From positions 1-64,000 of the forward strand of contig JASAMV010001389.1 of NCBI GenBank assembly GCA_030248065.1: a DNA stretch of 64,000 nucleotides, written 5' to 3'. The stretch is from Rhynchonema sp. JSB1_4. Taxonomy: Eukaryota > Nematoda > Chromadorea > Monhysterida > Xyalidae. Position numbers and translations under genes: made by a program. Below the pieces are notes generated by a model. The model did no database searches. It saw only the letters and a program-made list of their open reading frames with translations, and was not told where the DNA came from. Of this stretch, positions 13,967-25,849 are shown one piece after another. Position 1 is the first letter of the stretch, and every line of letters starts with the position of its first letter.

Positions 13967-14452
13967 TCCCCTCTTACTCCAATCATCGTTTTACGCTCAT
14001 GCAGCCACTTGAAGCCCAACGACGATGAATGACATTGGAATCACCACTTAATGTAGGCCATCGCACCGGCCGATTTTGAACTCTAAGTGAACACATGACC
14101 GTCAAACGATTTTGAAGTAAGCGAAGTTCCTGTGTCGCTCACGACAGTTGACCGTTTGTAAATTTATTCAACTGGCTGAAGACATGATGGGTATGCCATC
14201 ATGAAAACGCGCCACACAAATTGGAAGATCCTTTGCTCGTCGCCTCCACGGCTCACTATCGAGAACCAAACTGCTTGTAGACATGAAGGATAAACCAACA
14301 TGTAGCGCCAATGGAATGTTGCACGACCGCATCTGAAGTGACCGTTCACAGTAGCCCCTCTTATTCCAATCATCGTTTCACGCTCATGCAGTCACTTGAA
14401 CCCCAACGACGACGATTGGCATGGGAATTACCACTGGGCCATCGCACCGACG
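13967..14452. repeat. Direct duplication flanking the satellite
   Basis: A ~100-bp block starting CCAATCATCGTTTTACGC (about 13967-14067) recurs diverged at 14354-14452. A related piece (ACATGAAGGATAAACCAACA, about 14281-14350) recurs at 20369-20440 on the far side of the satellite, so the array probably expanded inside an older repeat. Confidence 0.55.
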
Positions 14453-14470
14453 CACCGACGCCCGTTATTC

Positions 14471-16302
14471 TGTATATCTCACTGCAAGTGGTCCCATGCT
14501 TGTCAGATGGAAACAAGGCTTCCAAGGAACACCTGCCTAACAATTTGCCCAGAAAATATCTCACTGCAAGTGTTCCCATGCTTGTCAGATGGAAACAAGG
14601 CTTCTAAGGAACACCTGCCTAACACTCTGCCCCATTGTATATCTCACTGCAAGTGTTCCCATGCTTGTCAGATGGAAACAAGGCTTCTAAGGAACACCTG
14701 CCTAACAATTTGCCCAAAAAATATCTCACTGCAAGTGTTCCCATGCTTGTCAGATGGAAACAAGGCTTCTAAGGAACACCTGCCTAACACTCTGCCCCAT
14801 TGTATATCTCACTGCAAGTGTTCCCATGCTTGTCAGATGGAAACAAGGCTTCTAAGGAACACCTGCCTAACAATTTGCCCAAAAAATATCTCACTGCAAG
14901 TGTTCCCATGCTTGTCAGATGGAAACAAGGCTTCTAAGGAACACCTGCCTAACATTCTGCCCCATTGTATATCTCACTGCAAGTGTTCCCATGCTTGTCA
15001 GATGGAAACAAGGCTTCTAAGGAACACCTGCCTAACAATTTGCCCAAAAAATATCTCACTGCAAGTGTTCCCATGCTTGTCAGATGGAAACAAGGCTTCT
15101 AAGGAACACCTGCCTAACATTCTGCCCCATTGTATATCTCACTGCAAGTGTTCCCATGCTTGTCAGATGGAAACAAGGCTTCTAAGGAACACCTGCCTAA
15201 CAATTTGCCCAAAAAATATCTCACTGCAAGTGTTCCCATGCTTGTCAGATGGAAACAAGGCTTCTAAGGAACACCTGCCTAACACTCTGCCCCATTGTAT
15301 ATCTCACTGCAAGTGTTCCCATGCTTGTCAGATGGAAACAAGGCTTCTAAGGAACACCTGCCTAACAATTTGCCCAAAAAATATCTCACTGCAAGTGTTC
15401 CCATGCTTGTCAGATGGAAACAAGGCTTCTAAGGAACACCTGCCTAACATTCTGCCCCATTGTATATCTCACTGCAAGTGTTCCCATGCTTGTCAGATGG
15501 AAACAAGGCTTCTAAGGAACACCTGCCTAACAATTTGCCCAAAAAATATCTCACTGCAAGTGTTCCCATGCTTGTCAGATGGAAACAAGGCTTCTAAGGA
15601 ACACCTGCCTAACATTCTGCCCCATTGTATATCTCACTGCAAGTGTTCCCATGCTTGTCAGATGGAAACAAGGCTTCTAAGGAACACCTGCCTAACAATT
15701 TGCCCAAAAAATATCTCACTGCAAGTGTTCCCATGCTTGTCAGATGGAAACAAGGCTTCTAAGGAACACCTGCCTAACATTCTGCCCCATTGTATATCTC
15801 ACTGCAAGTGTTCCCATGCTTGTCAGATGGAAACAAGGCTTCTAAGGAACACCTGCCTAACAATTTGCCCAAAAATATCTCACTGCAAGTGTTCCCATGC
15901 TTGTCAGATGGAAACAAGGCTTCTAAGGAACACCTGCCTAACATTCTGCCCCATTGTATATCTCACTGCAAGTGTTCCCATGCTTGTCAGATGGAAACAA
16001 GGCTTCTAAGGAACACCTGCCTAACAATTTGCCCAAAAAATATCTCACTGCAAGTGTTCCCATGCTTGTCAGATGGAAACAAGGCTTCTAAGGAACGCCT
16101 GCCTAACACTCTGCCCTATTGTATATCTCACTGCAAGTGTTCCCATGCTTGTCAGATGGAAACAAGGCTTCTAAGGAACACCTGCCTAACAATTTGCCCA
16201 AAAAATATCTCACTGCAAGTGTTCCCATGCTTGTCAGGTGGAAACAAGGCTTCTAAGGAACACCTGCCTAACATTCTGCCCCATTGTATATCTCACTGCA
16301 AG
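14471..16302 (+). repeat. Dimeric satellite array, part 1 (82 + 83 bp monomers, 165-bp unit)
   Basis: About 22 monomers sharing TATCTCACTGCAAGTGTTCC and ATGGAAACAAGGCTTCTAAG alternate in type: one ends with CAATTTGCCCAAAAAA, the other with CATTCTGCCCCATTGT. Spacings of 82 and 83 bp give a 165-bp unit, exactly 55 codons, so the array reads open for hundreds of codons in one frame. A monomer near 15871 has one A fewer and shifts that frame. I regard the open frame as non-coding. Confidence 0.95.
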
Positions 16303-16678
16303 TATCGCGGAAGCGACTAAGCATAGGGAAAGTCAGCTCCTGGCATTGTGTAGCGCTTGGTTGAGTGATGCCGTTAAGTGTGATTGGATGTCCGTTGTAG
16401 TTTAGATTCAATATTGCAAGTTCCGATAACTCAATATTCCGATGCTCAATAATACGAGATTCATTACGTCAGAAATGTAGTACAGCTCAATATTAAACAG
16501 CCGACACACAAAGTCTCAATCTCAACAGTGAAAACAGAATGTAAAGCACACACAGACAGAACAGACCGTCAGCTTATCAGCAGCATTACACATGCATTAC
16601 TCAGCCAAAACATGCTCTTTAGAAATCACATGCTCAAGAACACCATGCCGTTTCATGGAGAACTGCCGGTTCTCCACA
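16303..16678. mobile_element. 376-bp insertion interrupting the satellite
   Basis: Non-satellite sequence begins TATCGCGGAAGC and ends TTCTCCACA, flanked on both sides by GCAAG, which a satellite monomer has only once. That is consistent with an insertion making a 5-bp target duplication. No inverted ends or coding capacity seen; type unknown. Confidence 0.5.
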
Positions 16679-19278
16679 GCAAGTGTTCCCATGCTTGTCA
16701 GATGGAAACAAGGCTTCTAAGGAACACCTGCCTAACAATTTGCCCAAAAAATATCTCACTGCAAGTGTTCCCATGCTTGTCAGATGGAAACAAGGCTTCT
16801 AAGGAACACCTGCCTAACATTCTGCCCCATTGTATATCTCACTGCAAGTGTTCCCATGCTTGTCAGATGGAAACAAGGCTTCTAAGGAACACCTGCCTAA
16901 CAATTTGCCCAAAAAATATCTCACTGCAAGTGTTCCCATGCTTGTCAGATGGAAACAAGGCTTCTAAGGAACACCTGCCTAACATTCTGCCCCATTGTAT
17001 ATCTCACTGCAAATGTTCCCATGCTTGTCAGATGGAAACAAGGCTTCTAAGGAACACCTGCCTAACAATTTGCCCAAAAAATATCTCACTGCAAGTGTTC
17101 CCATGCTTGTCAGATGGAAACAAGGCTTCTAAGGAACACCTGCCTAACACTCTGCCCCATTGTATATCTCACTGCAAGTGTTCCCATGCTTGTCAGATGG
17201 AAACAAGGCTTCTAAGGAACACCTGCCTAACAATTTGCCCAAAAAATATCTCACTGCAAGTGTTCCCATGCTTGTCAGATGGAAACAAGGCTTCTAAGGA
17301 ACACCTGCCTAACATTCTGCCCCATTGTATATCTCACTGCAAGTGTTCCCATGCTTGTCAGATGGAAACAAGGCTTCTAAGGAACACCTGCCTAACAATT
17401 TGCCCAAAAAATATCTCACTGCAAGTGTTCCCATGCTTGTCAGATGGAAACAAGGCTTCTAAGGAACACCTGCCTAACACTCTGCCCCATTGTATATCTC
17501 ACTGCAAGTGTTCCCATGCTTGTCAGATGGAAACAAGGCTTCTAAGGAACACCTGCCTAACAATTTGCCCAAAAAATATCTCACTGCAAGTGTTCCCATG
17601 CTTGTCAGATGGAAACAAGGCTTCTAAGGAACACCTGCCTAACATTCTGCCCCATTGTATATCTCACTGCAAGTGTTCCCATGCTTGTCAGATGGAAACA
17701 AGGCTTCTAAGGAACACCTGCCTAACAATTTGCCCAAAAAATATCTCACTGCAAGTGTTCCCATGCTTGTCAGATGGAAACAAGGCTTCTAAGGAACACC
17801 TGCCTAACATTCTGCCCCATTGTATATCTCACTGCAAGTGTTCCCATGCTTGTCAGATGGAAACAAGGCTTCTAAGGAACACCTGCCTAACAATTTGCCC
17901 AAAAAATATCTCACTGCAAGTGTTCCCATGCTTGTCAGATGGAAACAAGGCTTCTAAGGAACACCTGCCTAACACTCTGCCCCATTGTATATCTCACTGC
18001 AAGTGTTCCCATGCTTGTCAGATGGAAACAAGGCTTCTAAGGAACACCTGCCTAACAATTTGCCCAAAAAATATCTCACTGCAAGTGTTCCCATGCTTGT
18101 CAGATGGAAACAAGGCTTCTAAGGAACACCTGCCTAACACTCTGCCCCATTGTATATCTCACTGCAAGTGTTCCCATGCTTGTCAGATGGAAACAAGGCT
18201 TCTAAGGAACACCTGCCTAACAATTTGCCCAAAAAATATCTCACTGCAAGTGTTCCCATGCTTGTCAGATGGAAACAAGGCTTCTAAGGAACACCTGCCT
18301 AACATTCTGCCCCATTGTATATCTCACTGCAAGTGTTCCCATGCTTGTCAGATGGAAACAAGGCTTCTAAGGAACACCTGCCTAACAATTTGCCCCGAAA
18401 ATATCTCACTGCAAGTGCTCCAATGCTTGTCAGATGGAAACAAGGCTTCTAAGTAACACCTGCCTAACACTCTGCCCCATTGTATATCTCACTGCAAATG
18501 TTCCCATGCTTGTCAGATGGAAACAAGGCTTCTAAGGAACACCTGCCTAACAATTTGCCCAAAAAATGTCTCACTGCAAGTGTTCCCATGCTTGTCAGAT
18601 GGAAACAAGGCTTCTAAGGAACATCTGCCTAACACTCTGCCCCATTGTATATCTCACTGCAAGTGTTCCCATGCTTGTCAGATGGAAACAAGGCTTCTAA
18701 GGAACACCTGCCTAACAATTTGCCCAAAAAATGTCTCACTGCAAATGTTCCCATGGTTGTCAGATGGAAACAAGGCTTCTAAGGAACACCTGCCTAACAT
18801 TCTGCCCCATTGTATATCTCACTGCAAGTGTTCCCATGCTTGTCAGATGGAAACAAGGCTTCTAAGGAACACCTGCCTAACAATTTGCCCAAAAAATATC
18901 TCACTGCAAGTGTTCCCATGCTTGTCAGATGGAAACAAGGCTTCTAAGGAACACCTGCCTAACATTCTGCCCCATTGTATATCTCACTGCAAGTGTTCCC
19001 ATGCTTGTCAGATGGAAACAAGGCTTCTAAGGAACACCTGCCTAACAATTTGCCCAGAAAATATCTCACTGCAAGTGTTCCTATGCTTGTCAGATGGAAA
19101 CAAGGCTTCTAAGGAACGCCTGCCTAACACTCTGCCCTATTGTATATCTCACTGCAAGTGTTGCCATGCTTGTCAGATGGAAACAAAGCTTCTAAGGAAC
19201 ACCTGCCTAACAATCTGCCCCAAAACATATATCACTGCCAGTGTTCCCATGCTTGTCAGATGGAAACAAGGCTTCTAA
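16679..19278 (+). repeat. Dimeric satellite array, part 2
   Basis: Continues the 82/83-bp alternating array for about 31 monomers. Units are nearly identical until about 18390, after which substitutions accumulate towards the right edge (for example a TAA near 18454). This is the usual pattern of weaker homogenisation at an array edge. Confidence 0.95.
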
Positions 19279-20929
19279 GAAGCGTGAAACGGAACTTAAC
19301 GCTCCCAGTCCATTTGCACGTCTATCAAATTTGTTGTGTTTGTGGTGCGAGTTTCTTGCAAACAGTAAATGACAGGGTGACTTAGCGGCTTGCAGTTGGT
19401 CGTTTCTGTCGGCAAACTTTGAGCTTTGACTTGAGCTTTGAACTTGTAACCTCAAAAGATTAACGATAAGAACCTTGAGGTTGAACTTTATTTTTTTTAA
19501 TTTCACCCATTCACAATGCATTTTTAGATGATTGGTGGGAAACCACGGCAACCAGGGTTAACAACCGAAGGGGGAATTTGTTTGTCAAAAGTCATGAACA
19601 AGTTATTTAAACTTACAATTACATCGACAAGCATCTAGTTGCCGTTTGTATCATCCACGGCGATCACTTATTCAATGTGAATCCGTGCAAAGAAAAAGAC
19701 AAAGAACGTGAAAAAAATGTTCTTTATCAACACTTTCCAGGAGACATTCAAATTTGTCACAAAGCATACTTATGCGCCAATACCAGAATTTTATGGCGCA
19801 AATTTTTAAAACCCAATAGAAACAATTCGTCGGTGAGGACTTTTCAAAATTGGATGTTTCTGAGAAGCACTCGTTTTTTTGACATTTTTTTAAAAAAGCA
19901 ATGGAAGAGAAAACATCCAATATTGCGGAACTATTTTTGCGCAGGTGAAAAGCGGACAAAAAACTGCTATAGGTGTGCCAATTTCAGCACCGAATGTCGT
20001 TTATCGGCTGAGATCCATTTGCACTGACATTTATTTTTCAGCATTTTTCATTTTTTAAATTTCCCAACAAAAAACAAAAATAAATTTTTAAAATTTCTCA
20101 GACCGAGCACCTTTAAATTGAAATTACTGAAAGTGTACTTACATTTGGCGTGCCAAACTTGGTGAGCATTCATAAATACGTTGTGGCATTGATTTCCCAT
20201 CAAAAAATCGACATTCAAAATTTCAGTTTTGTGAACCGCGCTTATCAATTTTTAAAACCCCATGCAGTTAAACGGATTAACCTGCTTGAACGGATTTTTG
20301 CGCGCTGGGGGAAGACCCATTATGGGTTTGAAAATAAACGGATTATCGAGACCCAAACTGGTTGCGGACATGAAGGATAAAACAACATGTAGCGGCAATG
20401 GAATGTTTGCACGACCGCAACTGAAGTGACCGTGTACGGCAGTACTAAATTTCTTTTGTTTTAGCAATAACTTTGATGCACCATGTGGGGCCATCATTCC
20501 CAGTTTCACAATAGAGTGCCCTGATAAAATTACATCTGCAGTGCACACGAAAGGTCAAAGAATAAAGCAAAACAAAAGGGTCCCATCACCTGCTTCTGTT
20601 CGACTGTAACCGCCACTGTTTGTTCACCAGATCTGTTTGACCACATGATTTCCATGTCGGTGCGCGGTCAGGCATCAGGGATTGTACAACGCGGAGCGAG
20701 AGAGGGAACAGCAACTGTAAAAATTGGTTCCTGATATTGAGAATATCAACAAGGTTTTTCTGTTGTAAATACAATCAAACTTTCTATTTTTGTCCATTGA
20801 AAGACGTGGTTATTGGGAACGATGGGGCTGCTGCGAAAAAAAGTAGAATCAAGACTGAAAGCTCACAATACTCGCATTACGATGCACATTTCAAACTATT
20901 TAACCAGGTGCTCCAAGTCTACCGTTTCA
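19279..20929. other. Intergenic stretch, no gene recognised
   Basis: AT-rich sequence with a diverged copy of the ACATGAAGGATAAA repeat (20369-20440). No exon-like GC-rich frames with splice sites were seen. Confidence 0.4.
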
Positions 20930-22165
20930 CCACATCCACAATCTTGCAAAGATATATTTCAACACAATCTTGAAGACACATACTTCAACACACAAGCTTA
21001 ATGCCACAAGGTAAATCACAGAAATTTCATTACAAAAATTTCAACACAAACACAAATTTCAACACCAAACATCGACACACATATCTAACACAATTTTCAA
21101 CACAAATCACAGCACACAAAATTTCGCCACACAAATCTAACACACAAAACTTTAGCGCATGCATTTCAACACGCAAAAATTCACCATACAAGTTTGAACA
21201 CAAGTATTTGATATTGGTCGCACAATGACTTTATAAGAATTGGTCAAATTTTTTTCCTGAATCGCAAAGCAGGCTAGTGACGGGGCAATGACGTTGCGTT
21301 GCGCGATCTTACACAAAACATGTAGTAAAGAGAATGTTTCAGACCTGCGGCAACGTGGTTGATCTGCTAGATTATTTTCAGCTGAAAATGTTTTGTGAGA
21401 ATCACAAATAGCACAGTAGTTAAGAGTGACTGAACGTGAAAATCAGGATTGATTTTGATGAATTCTTATATGGTTATTGTGCGACCAATACACAAATTTG
21501 ACGAACAAAATTTGAACACATAAATTTGGCACAAAAAATTTGAAAACACAAATTTGAACACTTAAATTTCAGCACATAAACTTGTCACACAAAATTGGAC
21601 ACACAAATTTGAAAACACGAATTTGCCACACAAACTTGACACACACAATTTGAACACACAAATTTAGCAAACAATATAGTTGAACAAACAAATTTGAAGA
21701 CTTTGACACAAACTTGAACACACATAATTTTAACGCATAAATTTCAACACACAAATATGAACACAAATTCCAACACACAAATTTGGCACACAAAATTTGA
21801 ACACACAAATCTGAACACTTAAATTTGACACACAAATTTGACACATAAAACTGGACACACAAACTTGACACTCAAATTTGACACACAAATTTGAGCACGC
21901 AAATTTGACACACAAAATTGGACACACAAATCACAAATTTGACACGCAAATTTGACACACAAATTTGACGCACAAACTTTGAGCACACAAAAATTGGCAC
22001 TCAAAATTTGAACACACAAATTTGACACACAAATTTCAACACTAAAAAATTTCACCACACAAATTTAGCACACAAAATTTTAATCCGTACAAAAAATTTT
22101 CCACATGATGTAACACACATTTCCACATCTGATCACACAAATTTTAACATGGCTTCAACCGACAA
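20930..22165. repeat. Degenerate short-period satellite (ACACAAATTTG)
   Basis: Dozens of degenerate units of roughly 11-14 bp with consensus near CACACAAATTTGA, interrupted by the TA-flanked element at 21214-21488. Period and units vary, so the track shows many meaningless Cys/Val-rich frames on the minus strand. Confidence 0.85.
21214..21488. mobile_element. TA-flanked MITE (TTGGTCGCACAAT ends), copy 1
   Basis: 275 bp with inverted ends TTGGTCGCACAAT / ATTGTGCGACCAA, flanked by TA on both sides, as expected for a Tc1/mariner-type non-autonomous element. Inserted in the ACACAAATTTG satellite. A 275-bp copy lies at 54944-55218. Confidence 0.85.
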
Positions 22166-22574
22166 ATTTTACCATCCAACACTTGTCGCCGATTTTCCAG
22201 CTGCAACTGCATCCGATGGCAGTTTTGTTCATCCATCAGAATAGTCGGCACGTTAAAGATTCAAGATTTTATCCGAACGCAAGAACTGCAAAGAATCCAA
22301 GGATTCGGGACAACCCAAATTGATATGAGAAACATTATCAAGAACAAAATACAATTAACGACAACAAACCGGTATCGGACTCCAGCGAACAAAACCAGCA
22401 CTAACGACGGCAATGATGTTGACCACGAGAATTCGGAATTGATGAGTAATAAGCACTGTTGTTCGATTGGAATTGAAAGACGACGAAATTGTTGACAATA
22501 ATAATTGCTCTCGACTTGAGCAGCGCTGTAACAAAGTAGAAAATCAACTGATGACGGAGGAAAATTTTGAGTTG

Positions 22575-22818
22575 ATATAGTAAATTTCCAAATTCGCTGC
22601 CTCACAGTAAAGTACGCCCCATAGTTAATGTCAGGTTCTAAACCCGAAAATCAACTTGTGAAACATTCGGACAGCCAACACACACGCAGCTTGCCATCCA
22701 GCCAGGCAGCTGCGCGTAATGTTTCAGAACCGCGCATTGTTAGCTTGCGGGTTTGTAACTTGACATTAACTATGGGGCGTATTTTACTGTGCGGCAGCGA
22801 ATTTGGAAATTTACTATA
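22575..22818. repeat. Foldback element (TATAGTAAATTTC ends), copy 1
   Basis: Arms TATAGTAAATTTCCAAATTC and GAATTTGGAAATTTACTATA, then TAAAGTACGCCCCATAGTTA mirrored; GAAACATTC and AATGTTTC flank the centre. Related copies at 24390-24668 and, one-armed, about 46968-47115. Confidence 0.75.
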
Positions 22819-24192
22819 TGACCAAAAACAATGTCACGGCAATGGGTGCTCAATTTGTGTTTGAAGGCCTTTGTGGTGGAAGCAGAAACCACACCGCAGA
22901 AACCGCAGAAACCAAATCCAGGAGCCTGATCCAGAGGTCCACGACGCGGTGGCTCCAATAGCTAGCCACCGCCGGACTCACACGATACCCGCGGTTCAGT
23001 TGACGGAAATGACCGCGGACGGGGGGACGGCTTGTGTCATGATTTGGAAAGAAAGTGGACTGATTGAGACCAGGGGTTGCACCAGAAACGATCCTGTGAA
23101 CAAGCACAAGATCGTTAATGGTGCGGCGAAAAATTAATGGGTCCAGTTTGAGAACATGCAACCGTTGTGAGTAAGACAACGACTGCATGCCTGGTAAATA
23201 GTAAGTGACCAAATTGACATTGAAAATTCCAATAATGGACGGACGTATGCCACAAAGAGACGCCGTAAAAAGTCCGTGTCCCTCTGGTATTGAAATTTCT
23301 GCGAATGATGTTAACCAATTTAGTGCCCTCTCTGATAATTTTACCAATATGAGACTCAAATTTTAGAGTTTCTTGATCCAAAATGACCCCAAGGACCCGG
23401 ACATTTGGAGCAACCTGAATTTGCTGGTTGGCATAGTAATAAATAGGGGGACTTGGGCAGATTCCCCAAGGACCAGAACGGCACATTTCTGGTCATTTAA
23501 AGTCATTGAACGACAAGCGAACGAATGGTTTTGTTGACCGATTGCGTTGTGGACGAAACCTCAAACGATATATGGGTCACAATTAAAAAGTTGAAGAAAA
23601 AGTGGAAAAAAACTGGCGAAATCAGAAAGGAGCGCACGCAAAAACAATTCAAAAGGACCTGACAACAGAAAAGAAAAGATAGTAAACACGCGATGCAAAA
23701 TGCAATGCAACTGCACAGGTATAATGCAACAAACAAATGAGCGGGTGGGGTGGTGGAGCTATAATCTTGGCTGACAAAACAGAAGGATCAGCAACGCAAC
23801 CGGGCACCACCCAGCGAGAGGATTAACTGTGGGCTGGGATGGGGCGATTGCAGCACGCACGAACTGTGAACTTTGACTGCAATATCTGACTGCTCATTTG
23901 GCAATATGTGCACGTGCTTGCCATGCCACTGCACACCTGAACTCGTGTTGTGTCTTCTTGAACAGACGATGCCAGCACCCTGCACGTGCACACAAGAACA
24001 CTGAGAGAGAGAGAGAGCAAAAAATAACAACGAAAATACGCCGGCAGCATGAACAACCACAAAAACGTGACAGGCGTGACATTGAGCAATGCGTTTGTAA
24101 TCGCTTGTCTTGATCAGATCAATGACTAACAGTCCCACAGTGTTTTTCTTGTTTTCTTGGCACGCGATATCAGATGTTCAATGTCTGTATAC

Positions 24193-24929
24193 CGGGGTTG
24201 GATTAAAAATTTTTTATCATCGAAGTTTTTCCTATATGAAAAACTTTTTAAAATTTTTTTTAAAAATCACTTTTTTTATTCCGGAACCCCAAAAAATTGG
24301 TTTCTTGAAGAATGAAATTTCTGAAATCATGTTAGTTAGGTATGTTTTGAGGGACACTAAAGAGAACTTCTCCACTGACTTGCATGTTGGTATAGTAAAT
24401 TTCTAATTTCGTTGCCTCATGCATTTCCACAGACGCTGGAAAACTCCCGTTCGAAGTCGAGGCAGACAACAAGCTTAACACACATAGTCAACAAGCCACG
24501 CAGCTGGCTCGTGGGCGTTTCGAATGTTTCAGTCGCACAAGCTGTGTGTGTCAGCTGCGTGGCTTGTTTGACTGTGTGTTGATTTTGTTGCCTGCCTCGA
24601 CTTCGAACGGGAGTTTTCCTGCGTCTGTGGAAATGCATGAGGCAAAGAAATTAGAAATTTACTATATTATACATCACACATGTAACGGTTGTTGGGATGT
24701 CTGGGAACTGTATGAATCCATCACAACACCATTTCAAACTGAAATATAAGCGCCGCAGGCAATTTTTTGAAAATAATGAGCAATAAAACACATGAAAACA
24801 TGCCTTTTTACCTTAAAAAGTCAGAAAATGACGAAAAAAAGTGATAAAATAATAAAAGTGGAAATTTTAAAATAAAAAGTGGCCAACTTTTTTTAAACAA
24901 AATTTTTTACTTTTTTTAATCCAACCCTG
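24193..24929. mobile_element. hAT-like non-autonomous element with nested foldback
   Basis: Ends CGGGGTTGGATTAAAAA and TTTTTAATCCAACCCTG are inverted copies apart from one base. Flanking octamers CTGTATAC and CTGCGCAC agree at only 5 of 8 positions, so the target duplication is degraded or the ends are slightly off. A 279-bp foldback is nested inside. Confidence 0.6.
24390..24668. repeat. Foldback element (TATAGTAAATTTC ends), copy 2
   Basis: Long arms: TTTCCACAGACGC, AAACTCCCGTTCGAAGTCGA and AAGCCACGCAGCTG are all mirrored. The loop contains GAATGTTTCAG. Confidence 0.8.
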
Positions 24930-25218
24930 CTGCGCACTGTGTATAACAACTGGGTGTGTTATACTGTATAACACACCCAGTTCCAGACGCAACCACATTA
25001 GTTTTCGTTCATTGGAAAGAAATTGAATCAAATCAAAGACAAATTGAAAGATTTGTTCAAAACATGTGAAATGCAAACACACTCTGGTTACGGTAACCAG
25101 CGACGTAATTTCTTTGAAAACCAATTCTGAAAACAATTCGAAACAGGTTTCTTTATTGTTGAAGTGTATGATAATAAATAAGCCACAATTCAAAACTCTA
25201 TCAAACAGGCACGACACT

Positions 25219-25389
25219 AGGTGGAATTTTCGAAACGGTGTGAACGTCAAACATGAAACATTGCCTGCTGTTAACGTGGAATGTTTAACAGCAGGCAACG
25301 TTTCATGTTTACACCGAGCTTGCGATCGAGGTTACACCGACCTTTACACCCAACCCAACTGACGTTCACACAGCTTCGAATATACCACT
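25219..25389. mobile_element. Foldback element, GAAACGGTGTAAAGGTC family, diverged copy
   Basis: Ends GGTGGAATTTTCGAAACGGTG and a decayed mirror near 25375-25389; core ATGAAACATTGCCTGCTGTT mirrored. Same family as the elements at 34968, 54401, 55746 and 58470. Confidence 0.65.
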
Positions 25390-25849
25390 CAAATACATAA
25401 CGTTTACACATAAACTGCAACAACTGGGACGGATATATGTAAAATGGAATGTTCTAGTTTACAAGGACTAAAGAATTCACAACGAAACATGATCGAGATT
25501 TTGATCCTTGGCGCATAGAACGTGAAACAATAATCACTGTCACTTGATTTGTCCAAGATACCTACAAGTAGACCACAACCACGAAATAATTGTAAAAAAC
25601 CTGATGATATCGGGTTTTAACAATAAACACAAAAAATCCCCTGCCGAAGTGTTTGAGTCCAAGAAAGCAAGAGAAAGAGAGAGAGTGTGAGTAAGAAGCA
25701 GCTTTACGGAAATGGCTCGGTGACAGCCAAGTCACGACTGAATTTTGATTTAAAAAATTTGCCGTGCAAAACCATGTCCTATCTACAACCGAGAAAGTCG
25801 CAGTCGTTGCTGTCAACGTGCACACCTGGCCAAAAATTCCATCCTTCTA

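Larger units (their letters stand above)
10405..14470. other. Intergenic stretch, no gene recognised
   Basis: A possible poly(A) signal AATAAA lies at 10552-10557, about 150 bp past the stop of the globin/EF-hand gene. The rest contains a foldback (10683-10943), simple A/C-rich sequence (12390-12560), several isolated TGATGTTTCA or GAAACATC motifs, and a ~100-bp direct duplication next to the satellite. Open frames here are short with no recognisable domains. Confidence 0.5.

Noticed and set aside
14396..18456. Very long plus-strand ORFs (537 and 642 codons) encoding a repeated peptide rich in Cys and Lys
   Set aside because: They are produced by the 165-bp satellite unit being divisible by three; the frame breaks wherever a monomer gains or loses a base, and there are no splice sites or flanking unique coding sequence.
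20930..22165. CRISPR-like array of short repeats
   Set aside because: Units of 11-14 bp are degenerate and abut one another without spacers, and the genome is eukaryotic.
22850..23486. Minus-strand frame of 169 codons resembling a reverse-transcriptase-derived ORF
   Set aside because: Phrases such as RVLGVILDQ and LVLVHRIVSGATP are reminiscent of non-LTR retroelement ORFs, but the reading changes frame several times and no catalytic motif is visible, so at most it is a decayed scrap I cannot place.
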